A stretch of 26,443 bases of DNA from an uncultured Bacilli bacterium. Lineage in GTDB: Bacteria > Bacillota_I > Bacilli_A > RF39 > UBA660. The position numbers and the translations under genes were made by a program. The DNA is taken from contig CAJUQG010000018.1 of the NCBI GenBank assembly GCA_910588025.1, forward strand, positions 1-26,443, read 5' to 3'. Below are positions 1-7,267 of the stretch, piece by piece (the stretch's first letter is position 1; each line of letters opens with the position of its first letter). Under the pieces are notes generated by a model. The model searched no databases. It was not told the origin of the DNA and saw only the letters and a list, made by a program, of their open reading frames with translations.

Positions 1-23
1 AATAAATTTTATCATTCTTTTTA

Positions 24-52
24 TTTAGTGTGAACTTTAAAGGTATTATAAT
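24..52 (+). promoter_or_regulatory. Candidate promoter of the recombinase leader
   Basis: A perfect TATAAT lies at 47-52, with a weak -35 (TTTAGT, 24-29) at 17 nt spacing. Transcription would start near 59 and meet the terminator at 121-164 before reaching the recombinase start at 194. The -35 is poor, so this is tentative. Confidence 0.35.
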
Positions 53-120
53 CAAGGAAGTTTTATGTTTTTGTGGGGTTAATATAAAACAAATTTAATA
101 AGCAACATAATGAATTTATA

Positions 121-164
121 GAGGTGCAAGACATAAAATCTAATGTCTTTGTCGCCTCTTTTTT
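121..164 (+). terminator. Hairpin terminator just upstream of the serine recombinase
   Basis: GAGG-G and GACAT on the 5' side pair with ATGTC and C-CCTC on the 3' side, with small internal bulges, and TTTTTT follows directly. It lies only 30 nt before the recombinase ATG, downstream of a possible promoter. It may end an upstream transcript or act as an attenuator of recombinase expression. No coding sequence was seen in 1-193. Confidence 0.6.
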
Positions 165-193
165 GATGAGGAATAAGAAAGGATTAAGGATTT

Positions 194-2035
194 ATGAATG
201 AAGAAAAGAAAATTGCAGGAATCTATATTCGTGTCAGCACAGAAGATCAAGCCAGAGAGGGTTTTAGTTTACCAGAGCAAGAGAAAAGATTAAAAGCAAT
301 GTGTGAGTATAAGGGTTATGAAATTTATAAGGTTTATAAAGATGCTGGAATCAGTGCAAAAACTGGTAATCATAGACCAGCATTTGAAGAATTAAAAGAA
401 GATATTAAAAGCAAAAAATGTAATACTATTGTTGTTTTAAAATTAGATAGATTAACAAGAAGTGTTTATGACTGGGAAAACATAATGAAATTTTTAGAAG
501 AAAACAATGCTTATCTTGATTGTGCTAATGATGATATAAATACAACTAATGCTAATGGTAGAATGGTTGCTAGATTACTTACAACAGTTAGTCAAAATGA
601 AATAGAAAGAACCAGTGAAAGAACTAAAGTAGGTTTAGCAGGTGCTATTAAAGTTGGCAATATTCCAAATAAAGCGCCATTTGGTTATAAGCATATAAAT
701 AAAAAACTTGTTGTAGATCCAATTAAAAAAGATGAAGTAATAAGAATTTTTAATTTATATTATGAGGGTAATTCTTATCAAACTATCTCTAATATTTATA
801 ACGAAGAAAAAGTATTTGGAAAAACAAATTGGTGTGATAGTACAATTTTAAGAATACTAGAAAATGAAATATATAAAGGCGACTATGTGCATGGTAAAAA
901 GACAAATCATCCTACTTATTATGAAAATGTAGTTGAACCACTAGTATCAAAAGAGTTATGGGAAGAATGCCAAGTACAAAAGAGAAAGAACTCTAGAAAT
1001 TATAAACGAGATAAAGAATATTTATTTTTACAAAAATTAAGATGTCCTAAATGTAATCGTATTTTAGGTGGAAATGCTACAAGAAAGAAAAATGGTAAAG
1101 TTTATTATTACTATCAATGTAATACTTGTAAAATTACAATTAAAGAACCTAAAATAGAAGAAACTATTAAAACATTACTTGCTGATATTTTAGAATATGA
1201 TAATGTTGTTAACGAATTCTTTTTACCAGTTTTAAAATCAAAATTAGATAATCCCAAAGAAGAATTAGAGAGCGAATTAAAAAACTTAAATAACAAGAAA
1301 AATAGAATTAAAAAAGCATATATTGATTCATTATTTACTGAAGAAGAATTTAAAGAAGAAACAAAGATAATAGAAAATCAAATAGAGTTAATCAATTCAA
1401 AACTATTAGAAAATGAACAAGCAGAACAATTAAACTTTACTATTGATGACATATTACTTAAAAGAGATATGGACTTTATAAACAAAGTAAAATTACCAAT
1501 ATCTTATTATGCTTTTAATGAAAACTGGGATTTACTTGATAGAGAGATTAAAGCAGATATTATTATGAGATATGTAGATGACATAGAACTTGAAGTATCA
1601 AATAACCAATATGCAGTAAAGCAAGTTAATTTTAGAAGTACATTCTATAGTGATTTTGAAGAATTATATAAGCAAGGTTATATTGATAAAAAACGACCAC
1701 TTACATATAACTTTAATGGAATATGCACTGACACTATTGTTAGATATAGTGAGTATCTACCAATTAAAGAAGTTATGCAAAATCTATATAGATTAAATGA
1801 ATGTTATGAAGTTAATTTTTATAAAGGAACATACTATAAAGAAACTGAAAAATTAGATATGCTACCACTAAAAAATGGTGAAGTACCTATTAGAATATTC
1901 CCATTACAAGAGAATAACAACGGAAATGAAAATTGGGTATCAATGGGAATGCTTGCAACAAAGAATACTCCAAATGATATAAAAGTAAATATTAGAGATG
2001 TATTTGAAACAATACCAGATAATGTCAATGAATAA
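194..2035 (+). CDS. Large serine recombinase (site-specific integrase/excisionase)
   Basis: This 613-residue protein has the full layout of a large serine recombinase. The N-terminal resolvase domain carries the nucleophile Ser15 in IRVSTEDQ and the LDRLTRS motif (residues 84-90) with catalytic arginines. A recombinase domain follows (about 155-265), then a zinc ribbon (Cys284, Cys287, Cys309, Cys312) and a charged coiled coil (about 350-410). Such enzymes integrate and excise mobile elements by a 2-bp staggered cut and rotation, and the coiled coil controls direction in characterised family members. The start is set by AAGAAAGGA about 10 nt upstream of ATG 194. The MobV relaxase gene follows 254 nt downstream, an arrangement comparable to Tn4451-type mobilizable elements (TnpX with TnpZ). 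The last 150 or so residues are family-specific and I cannot assign them a function. Confidence 0.93.
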   Translation: MNEEKKIAGIYIRVSTEDQAREGFSLPEQEKRLKAMCEYKGYEIYKVYKDAGISAKTGNHRPAFEELKEDIKSKKCNTIVVLKLDRLTRSVYDWENIMKFLEENNAYLDCANDDINTTNANGRMVARLLTTVSQNEIERTSERTKVGLAGAIKVGNIPNKAPFGYKHINKKLVVDPIKKDEVIRIFNLYYEGNSYQTISNIYNEEKVFGKTNWCDSTILRILENEIYKGDYVHGKKTNHPTYYENVVEPLVSKELWEECQVQKRKNSRNYKRDKEYLFLQKLRCPKCNRILGGNATRKKNGKVYYYYQCNTCKITIKEPKIEETIKTLLADILEYDNVVNEFFLPVLKSKLDNPKEELESELKNLNNKKNRIKKAYIDSLFTEEEFKEETKIIENQIELINSKLLENEQAEQLNFTIDDILLKRDMDFINKVKLPISYYAFNENWDLLDREIKADIIMRYVDDIELEVSNNQYAVKQVNFRSTFYSDFEELYKQGYIDKKRPLTYNFNGICTDTIVRYSEYLPIKEVMQNLYRLNECYEVNFYKGTYYKETEKLDMLPLKNGEVPIRIFPLQENNNGNENWVSMGMLATKNTPNDIKVNIRDVFETIPDNVNE

Positions 2036-2045
2036 AATTATGAGA

Positions 2046-2140
2046 ACCTTTACTTACGAAGTTTGTAAAAGGTACGAATAATTTTTACAAGTCTTATGTA
2101 GTTTTATTTCATTACGAAGTTTTGAAATATTACGAAATAA
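2046..2140 (+). repeat. Two stem-loops with different stems and an identical 11-nt loop
   Basis: Unit A has stem arms ACCTTTAC (2046-2053) and GTAAAAGGT (2065-2073, one bulged A). Unit B has arms ATTTCA (2106-2111) and TGAAAT (2123-2128). Both enclose exactly the same loop, TTACGAAGTTT (2054-2064 and 2112-2122). Each stem is followed at the same distance by a second TACGAA (2073-2078 and 2131-2136), so TACGAA occurs four times as two pairs spaced 18 nt. Different stems holding a constant loop suggest selection on structure. This may be part of the transfer origin, a recombinase or relaxase binding site, or an RNA element. Confidence 0.6.
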
Positions 2141-2153
2141 GACAAGGTGGATT

Positions 2154-2258
2154 CTAAGGTTGCCTAAACCTTAGCCCCCAGATTTTGATGCTTGCGTCAA
2201 AATCTATAGGGGGTTAGAGATTTTGACAGAGCAAAATTACCCTACTATAAATAGTAGG
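2154..2258 (+). other. Candidate oriT: hairpin cluster upstream of the MobV relaxase
   Basis: Four inverted repeats are packed here. CTAAGGTT/AACCTTAG lies at 2154-2161/2167-2174. CCCCC plus AGATTTTGA pairs with TCAAAATCT and GGGGG at 2175-2213, with a 3-nt bulge. ATTTTG/CAAAAT lies at 2220-2225/2232-2237, and CCTACTAT/ATAGTAGG at 2241-2248/2251-2258 with a 2-nt loop. MobV relaxases characteristically nick within inverted repeats just upstream of their own gene, so position and structure fit an origin of transfer. I could not identify the nick site by sequence. The hairpins could also repress the mob gene. Confidence 0.5.
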
Positions 2259-2288
2259 TCTCTATTCTATAAAGGGGGTTATGAATTT

Positions 2289-3632
2289 ATGGAAGAATTA
2301 TCTTATTCATTACATTTAGGTAATGATAAAAATAAATCAAAAAAAGCAAGAAGAACAGCAAAAACTAATGAAACTAACACTACTTCTTTTAATAATAATG
2401 CAATACAAAATCATCAACAATTATCAAAAGTTGATAAACATAATTTACGAAAATATGATGATGATAAAGAATTAATTTGTACGATTAAAGGTACTCCTTC
2501 TATTGTAGAAGATACTAAAAATTTGTATTTAGAATTGTTTGAAGATGCAAGAATTAAATATAATGAAAAACAAAATAGAAATGATAGAAAGATAGAAAAC
2601 TATTTTAATCATATCTCAAATGATAACAAAAGAGATCTTGCTTGTGAAATAATTATTGAACTTGGCGATATGGATTTTTGGGCTGATAAAGATGATAAAT
2701 TTAAGAAAAAAATGATTGAAGTTTTCAAAGAACAAGTGTTAGATTCAGAAGAAGTTGTACCTAACTTTAAAATAGCAAATGCAACTATTCATTTTGATGA
2801 ATCTAGTCCACATTTACATATTGTTGGTGTTCCTTTTAAAGATGGCATGAAAAATGGTATGGAAAAACAAGTTGGAAAATCTGATGTATTTAATAAAATA
2901 AGTTTAGTAAATATTCAAGACAAAATGAGAGAATATTGCATTAATTCATTCAATAGAATTTATCATTTAAATTATACTCTTAAAGCAAAAGAAGAAGGAA
3001 GAAATGTTGATATTAATGTTGTAAATATGAACGAATATAAAAAGTTTAAACGAGAACAAGAAAAATATAAAAAACAACTTAAAGAATTAAATGGTAAAAC
3101 AAATGAATTACAAAATAAATCTAATGAAATTAATGATATTATTGATAATCTAAAACCAGCAATAATGAATAAAAATAATTTTACTATTTCAAATGAAGAA
3201 GTTAATAAAATCAAAAAGTATATAGAACAAACTAATGACACTACTTCTAATTTAAGAAATGCGAATGATATAAATATAATCTTAAAAAAATATGAAGATG
3301 ATTTAAGAGAACACTCTAACGAAGTTAGAAACTTGAAAAAGAAAATAAAAACTCGTGATGATAGAATTGAAGAATTAGAATATGATTTGAATGAAACAAA
3401 TGAAACTATTGATGAGTTAGAAGATAAAGTATTAGAATTACAAAAAATAGTTGATTACTTTAAAGAATTATGGAAAAAGTTTATAGAATTTTTACAAAAT
3501 AAATTCTTCTCTAATGATAAATATGATGACTTCATAAATGATTTATATGACGAAGATATACTTGATGACAATGATATTGATATTATTCAAAATAATAAAA
3601 ATAATGACAAAAGTGATGATTTTGAAAGATAA
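2289..3632 (+). CDS. MobV-family relaxase (plasmid mobilization/Pre protein)
   Basis: This relaxase would nick and covalently bind one strand at oriT so that the element can be mobilized by a helper conjugation system. The family signature is present: an HNLR motif near residues 51-54, then HFDESSPHLH (about 168-177), matching the HxDExxPHxH metal-binding motif of MobV/Pre proteins. The second half (about 240-420) is a highly charged coiled coil ending in an acidic Asp/Asn-rich tail. I place the start at ATG 2289, giving 447 residues, because AAAGGGGG (2271-2278) lies 10 nt upstream. A TTG at 2223 would start inside the upstream hairpin cluster and has no ribosome binding site. No coupling protein or type IV secretion gene is visible, so this is a mobilizable rather than self-transmissible element. 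Confidence 0.88.
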   Translation: MEELSYSLHLGNDKNKSKKARRTAKTNETNTTSFNNNAIQNHQQLSKVDKHNLRKYDDDKELICTIKGTPSIVEDTKNLYLELFEDARIKYNEKQNRNDRKIENYFNHISNDNKRDLACEIIIELGDMDFWADKDDKFKKKMIEVFKEQVLDSEEVVPNFKIANATIHFDESSPHLHIVGVPFKDGMKNGMEKQVGKSDVFNKISLVNIQDKMREYCINSFNRIYHLNYTLKAKEEGRNVDINVVNMNEYKKFKREQEKYKKQLKELNGKTNELQNKSNEINDIIDNLKPAIMNKNNFTISNEEVNKIKKYIEQTNDTTSNLRNANDINIILKKYEDDLREHSNEVRNLKKKIKTRDDRIEELEYDLNETNETIDELEDKVLELQKIVDYFKELWKKFIEFLQNKFFSNDKYDDFINDLYDEDILDDNDIDIIQNNKNNDKSDDFER

Positions 3633-3667
3633 ATATGGTAAAATAATAAGTAATTAAGGAGGACTTT

Positions 3668-4429
3668 ATGGAATTACAATTTTTAGGTAGAGGTGCTGCA
3701 TTTAATCCCAAAGAAGGTAATAATTCAGCATATTTTATAGAAAATAATCAATTATTTTTGATTGATTGTGGTGAAAGTATATTTGAAAGACTAGTTGAAA
3801 ATGGTTTACTAGAAGGTATTGATGCAATTAATTTGATGATAACACATACACATTCAGATCATATAGGTAGTTTAGGAACCTTAGCAATGTATTCCTATTA
3901 TACATTAAGGAAACCATTAAACATTATTATGAAAAAAGAAGCAAAACACTTACCAAATGTTAAAAAAATTTTAGAAGGATTTGGTTGTACTCCTGCAATG
4001 TATAGTTATGTTGATGAAGAACAATATGATAACAGATTTGTTTCTTTTCAAGGTCTTAGATATATTGAAACTAGTCATTGTGATGAACTAAGTTGCTATG
4101 GATTGTTATTTACAACTTCAAATGGCTTGGTTTATTACTCTGGTGATACTAGAGAAATCGAAAATGTAAAATCTCTTATTGCAAGTGGTCAAAATATAGA
4201 TAAATTATATATCGATACAACAACTGCAAATTTTCCAGGTAATGTTCATTTATACATAGGAATTTTACAAGAACAAATCCCAGAAGAATTTAAAAGTAAA
4301 GTATATTGTATGCATGTTAATAATGACCAATGCATTGAAGAAGCCAAAAATGCAGGATTTAATGTAGTTGAAACTCAAAAGGAAAAAGGACAATCTAAGG
4401 TTTTAAAACCAAATATTACACAAAAATAA
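3668..4429 (+). CDS. Metallo-beta-lactamase-fold hydrolase (RNase Z-like)
   Basis: The 253-residue protein has the metallo-beta-lactamase fold signature HTHSDH at residues 60-65 for a di-metal site. Further likely ligands are His137 (TSHCDE), Asp160 (YSGDT) and His216 (CMHVNN). The opening MELQFLGRGAAFNP and single-domain length resemble RNase Z/ElaC-type and related phosphodiesterases rather than true beta-lactamases. The exosite of tRNA-processing RNase Z is not evident, so substrate is open: a nucleic acid or cyclic phosphodiester is a reasonable guess. The start is well set by AAGGAGG (3656-3662), 5 nt before ATG. It follows the relaxase gene by 35 nt and may be co-transcribed with it. 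It is element cargo, and its role in transfer, if any, is unknown. Confidence 0.8.
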   Translation: MELQFLGRGAAFNPKEGNNSAYFIENNQLFLIDCGESIFERLVENGLLEGIDAINLMITHTHSDHIGSLGTLAMYSYYTLRKPLNIIMKKEAKHLPNVKKILEGFGCTPAMYSYVDEEQYDNRFVSFQGLRYIETSHCDELSCYGLLFTTSNGLVYYSGDTREIENVKSLIASGQNIDKLYIDTTTANFPGNVHLYIGILQEQIPEEFKSKVYCMHVNNDQCIEEAKNAGFNVVETQKEKGQSKVLKPNITQK

Positions 4430-4438
4430 TAAATCGTA

Positions 4439-4467
4439 TTGCTACTTTTTACCTCAATTGGTATAAT
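4439..4467 (+). promoter_or_regulatory. Sigma-A type promoter in the gap after the MBL gene
   Basis: TTGCTA (4439-4444) and TATAAT (4462-4467) are separated by exactly 17 nt, the best-formed promoter in the accessory region. Transcription would begin near 4474 and run into the terminator at 4562-4588, 118 nt before the next gene. Confidence 0.6.
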
Positions 4468-4473
4468 TATAAT

Positions 4474-4588
4474 AGAAATTGATACAAATATTGTATTGAT
4501 TACTTACTTTAGCGAAAAAAAGTTTGAAATAACTTTCTTACTCGCACCAGATTTGATTGATACTCGAACTTTTATGATTCGAGTTTTA
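4474..4588 (+). ncRNA. Candidate small structured RNA or attenuated leader (about 115 nt)
   Basis: Between a good promoter and a terminator lie three successive hairpins. The first is ATACAA/TTGTAT (4482-4487/4491-4496). The second is a two-part stem, GCGA/TCGC (4512-4515/4542-4545) enclosing AAAGTT/AACTTT (4519-4524/4531-4536). The last is the terminator ACTCGAA/TTCGAGT. No convincing ORF is contained. It could be an independent small RNA or a leader controlling the downstream HD gene by termination. The 3' end from CGCACCA through the terminator has a diverged copy at 7210-7267. No known RNA family was recognised. Confidence 0.4.
4562..4588 (+). terminator. Rho-independent terminator (repeat copy 1)
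   Basis: ACTCGAA (4562-4568) and TTCGAGT (4578-4584) form a perfect 7-bp stem followed by TTTTATTA. With the preceding segment from CGCACCA at 4543 it forms copy 1 of a repeat whose second copy is at 7210-7267. Confidence 0.7.
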
Positions 4589-4705
4589 TTATGTATAAAA
4601 TTATAGTAGAATATTTATAGAAATAAAATTGATATTGGCAATTTAGTAAACAATATGCAATATGAAAATCAAGAGTAATTATATTTACTAATTAGGAGAA
4701 TGTAA

Positions 4706-5374
4706 ATGCTAAATAATAGTATAGAATCATATTATGAAAAATGTTTGGAGTTCATAAAAAAAATTAACAATCCTGTTTTAAAAGAATGTTGTCAAATTAT
4801 TTATAAAGATTTTAAAGAAAAATTAATTAATAAACCTGCAACCACGGGAAGTCATCACTTTTTTAAAGGTGGGTTACTTTATCATATATATAGTGTTACT
4901 AGAAATGCTATTGCGATTTGTAATTTATACCCTGAATTAGAAATTGATATGGACCTAATTATTTTTGGTGGATTACTACATGATATTGGCAAAACAAATG
5001 ATTTTTATGACTTTATAGAAGATGGTGATAATACAAAACATAAAGGCAATAGTGCAGCTTTATTGGGTCATTCGTATGAGGGAGTTCATATTGTTGAAAA
5101 TTATTTAAATATGTATGATATTGATGAACTGTTTAAAAATCAAGTTATACATATAATTGGGAGTCATATGAATGAATATAGTGAATGGGGTGCATTAGTA
5201 ATGCCCAAAATGTTAGAAGTAATCATTATTAACTTTGCAGATAACATAGATGCTCATATTGAACCTGCCCATCCAATAATAAAACAAGCTAATAAAGGAG
5301 AATCATATAAAATTAATAATGCTCCTAGAGAATATTATAAATCTTTAAATCCTTTTTACAACTTACAAAAATAA
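4706..5374 (+). CDS. Stand-alone HD-domain phosphohydrolase, YhaM/CBF1-like
   Basis: The 222-residue protein matches the catalytic HD domain of the YhaM (CBF1) 3'-5' exoribonuclease family. GSHHFFKGGLLYH (about residues 48-60) supplies early histidines. LLHDIGKT (about 90-97) is the HD metal motif. LLGHSYEG, GSHMNEYSEWG (about 152-162) and FADNIDAH (about 177-184) complete the expected His/Asp set. Full-length YhaM is about 310 residues with an N-terminal OB-fold RNA-binding domain, which is absent here. The protein may act on a small nucleotide or need a partner for RNA binding. ATG 4706 has TTAGGAGAA just upstream. It heads a segment bounded by two copies of a terminator-like repeat, together with two unrecognised genes. 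Confidence 0.8.
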   Translation: MLNNSIESYYEKCLEFIKKINNPVLKECCQIIYKDFKEKLINKPATTGSHHFFKGGLLYHIYSVTRNAIAICNLYPELEIDMDLIIFGGLLHDIGKTNDFYDFIEDGDNTKHKGNSAALLGHSYEGVHIVENYLNMYDIDELFKNQVIHIIGSHMNEYSEWGALVMPKMLEVIIINFADNIDAHIEPAHPIIKQANKGESYKINNAPREYYKSLNPFYNLQK

Positions 5375-5409
5375 AATTGTTGTACTTCTCTTTTTCAGGC
5401 ACCATTGAG

Positions 5410-5476
5410 GCCCAAAATCGCACTTTAGCGATTTACTATATATAAAGTTCATAGTATTTGATATTATGGGCTTTTT
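5410..5476 (+). terminator. Three-way-junction structure ending in a T-run
   Basis: An outer stem GCCCA/TGGGC (5410-5414/5467-5471) encloses two hairpins: AAATCGC/GCGATTT (5415-5421/5428-5434) and ACTAT/ATAGT (5435-5439/5451-5455). TTTTT follows directly at 5472-5476. It terminates the HD gene transcript and is more elaborate than a simple hairpin, so it could also be the end of a small structured RNA. The 10-mer ACTTTAGCGA in hairpin 1 also occurs in the candidate RNA at 4506-4515. Confidence 0.6.
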
Positions 5477-5596
5477 GGCAAATCCCATGTCCTGTTATGT
5501 AATTTTTAATTGTTTTAAGAAGAAAATAATTTAGGTTTATAATATATATAAGTTGTATTAACATATATATTTGCTTTTATAAGTGAGGAATTAGCA

Positions 5597-5638
5597 TTGG
5601 AAATAGAAAAACAAAAAACAGAATTTAATGATAATTAA
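5597..5638 (+). CDS. Possible 13-residue leader peptide
   Basis: A TTG codon at 5597 is preceded by GTGAGGAA (5583-5590) at 6 nt and opens a 13-codon frame rich in Glu, Lys and Asn, ending in TAA. It lies 56 nt before the next gene in a different frame. It may be a leader peptide, a decayed gene start, or chance. Confidence 0.2.
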   Translation: MEIEKQKTEFNDN

Positions 5639-5694
5639 AAGTAAAATAGTTCCATTTGTGGAATAAAAAATATTTAGAGAAAGGAAGACGAAAT

Positions 5695-6603
5695 TTGTTT
5701 AAAGATGTAAAAGTATTTAGAGATGATGAATTAATGAAATATAACTATAAAATTGATGATGGCTTATTACTATTTTCAATTGACAATATAAATAATAAAC
5801 AATATGACAATTTAAAAATAATATATGATGAAAATATCTATCAAATTCAGTTAAATGATGATATAAAATATGACAATTTAAAAGCTGGAGAAATATTAAT
5901 TTCTTTAGAAAAAAACACCACTAGTTTTTCTTTTAGAGCCAATATCAATTACAAATTTTTTATAAAAACTGTATATAAATTCATAAATAAATTTATTGAT
6001 AAAGATACATTAATCCAAGAAATAGATATATTTTTAAAATCAAGTATTGGTGTAAAATATAAAAATGAATTGGCAAAATTATTAACTGAAATAGAAAATA
6101 AAAATGTATCTATAGAAGAATTATTGTTAGAAACTAATGATGAACAAAGTAGAATTATTGATTTATTATTAAATAATGAATTATTTATAACATTGGAAAG
6201 TCAAATGAATGCTCAAGATTTAATGTTATTAATTACCTACTATATATCAGCGCCTATGATTCCAAAAATTGAACAGGAAACTTTTAATGACTTAGTGAAT
6301 TCTGCGATTAAATACGATCATTCCTTAGAAAACGTCTGGCGCCTTGGAATGAATTATGATTGCAAAAATTATAATTATGATCTATTAGATAAATTTTTTG
6401 TAAATAGTAAAGATAGTTGGTATTTAGCAGAATACATTAGTGGGATTAACCAAGTAAATCAAGAAAAAATTGTTAATATGGTAATACAGACAAAAGACAA
6501 GGAATTTATAAAAAAATTGTTGAGTGATAACTTTATTCAAAGCACTTTAGAAGAAAAATATAAGGAAGATTTAAAAAAGGCTTTAGTTAACGAAGAAAAC
6601 TAA
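5695..6603 (+). CDS. Protein of unknown function (accessory)
   Basis: I do not recognise this protein. I place the start at TTG 5695 (302 residues) because AAGGAAG lies 7 nt upstream. A TTG at 5656 would add 13 residues but has no ribosome binding site. The first 110 residues alternate charged and beta-prone stretches, while the rest is predicted helical with many Leu, Ile, Asn and Lys, ending in a long Lys/Glu-rich helix. The arrangement resembles a small beta domain followed by a helical repeat scaffold. No signal peptide, membrane segment or catalytic motif is visible. It sits between the HD gene and another unknown gene, all on the same strand, with 62 nt to the next. Codons are very AT-rich, like the rest of the element. 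Confidence 0.7.
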   Translation: MFKDVKVFRDDELMKYNYKIDDGLLLFSIDNINNKQYDNLKIIYDENIYQIQLNDDIKYDNLKAGEILISLEKNTTSFSFRANINYKFFIKTVYKFINKFIDKDTLIQEIDIFLKSSIGVKYKNELAKLLTEIENKNVSIEELLLETNDEQSRIIDLLLNNELFITLESQMNAQDLMLLITYYISAPMIPKIEQETFNDLVNSAIKYDHSLENVWRLGMNYDCKNYNYDLLDKFFVNSKDSWYLAEYISGINQVNQEKIVNMVIQTKDKEFIKKLLSDNFIQSTLEEKYKEDLKKALVNEEN

Positions 6604-6665
6604 TTGTTTAAATTTTAGAGATACGTTGTTTTGGTTTGGCAAGAGTCACAATATAAGAAGAATCG

Positions 6666-7196
6666 ATGCCATTACTAACGGTATCTTTTGAGGTTAATAG
6701 TAATTCAAAATCTCTTCGAATGTCTCATACTTATCCAAAAAGGGCAATTAATTCTTTAGCTGTTAATCCAGTGTCCTTAAAGGATGTTTATCATTTAGAA
6801 AATATGGAAATATTGGCCCAAAATCAAGAAATAGGCAATTTCTTATATGCAGTAATGACGAATCCACAAGCAATAAAAAGAAGAAATTATAGAAGTATAA
6901 TAAGAGAAATGATTGAAAATAAGAATAATATAGGTTATGTATTTTTGGTGTGCTATTATGCTATAGGTGAACAAGCAACAGTTCAAGCTCAAAATATACT
7001 CGAACGTAATTATTTCTATGAAATAAAAAGTTCTTATAATATTGTAGAATTACTAAAAAAAGTAGACGAAAAAATTAATGTTATAGATGGAAAATTTGAA
7101 GAGGTAACGATATATGAAATCGGATGTAACGATTCTGAAGATGATAATCAAAATTTAAGTAGTCAAAAGAAAAAAATGATTAGGAAAAGCACTTAA
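6666..7196 (+). CDS. Protein of unknown function (accessory)
   Basis: I do not recognise this 176-residue protein. The first 45 residues look beta-rich (LLTVSFEVN, then INSLAVNPVSLKDVYHL). The middle (about 50-150) is helical, with a hydrophobic stretch YVFLVCYYAIG that is too short to be a confident membrane span. The C-terminal 25 residues are polar and probably disordered. The start at ATG 6666 has only a weak AAGAAG upstream, so a different start or translation coupled to the preceding gene (62 nt away) is possible. It is followed 14 nt later by the second copy of the terminator repeat. The pairing with the preceding unknown gene suggests a two-component unit, but this is inference from position only. 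Confidence 0.6.
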   Translation: MPLLTVSFEVNSNSKSLRMSHTYPKRAINSLAVNPVSLKDVYHLENMEILAQNQEIGNFLYAVMTNPQAIKRRNYRSIIREMIENKNNIGYVFLVCYYAIGEQATVQAQNILERNYFYEIKSSYNIVELLKKVDEKINVIDGKFEEVTIYEIGCNDSEDDNQNLSSQKKKMIRKST

Positions 7197-7209
7197 TAAG
7201 CTCTGTAAA

Positions 7210-7267
7210 CGCACCAAATTGATTGCTACTCGAATTTTTAATTTATGTTAAGAGTTCGAGTTTTAAT
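7210..7267 (+). repeat. Copy 2 of the CGCACCA-terminator repeat
   Basis: CGCACCA (7210-7216), TTGATTG, TACTCGAA and TTCGAGTTTTA reproduce, with a few changes and a longer loop, the element at 4543-4591. The stem ACTCGAA/TTCGAGT (7228-7234/7255-7261) followed by TTTT makes it a terminator for the gene ending at 7196. The two copies bracket the HD gene and the two unknown genes. Confidence 0.6.

Larger units (their letters stand above)
5375..5694 (+). other. Intergenic region with structured terminator and promoter-like site
   Basis: This 320-nt gap holds the branched terminator at 5410-5476, a perfect TATAAT at 5538-5543 with no good -35, a possible 13-codon ORF (5597-5638), and the ribosome binding site AAGGAAG (5681-5687) of the next gene. 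I see no other coding sequence. Confidence 0.5.

Noticed and set aside
10..28. Similarity of 10-28 to 8814-8832 (TATCATT, C, TTTTT, TTAG) as possible attL/attR
   Set aside because: The match is imperfect and low in complexity, so chance is likely. It lies beyond the debris and has no supporting structure.
4536..4549. CGCACCA before a terminator, resembling a tRNA 3' end
   Set aside because: No acceptor complement, D arm, anticodon arm or T loop can be formed upstream, and the second copy at 7210 follows a coding gene directly.
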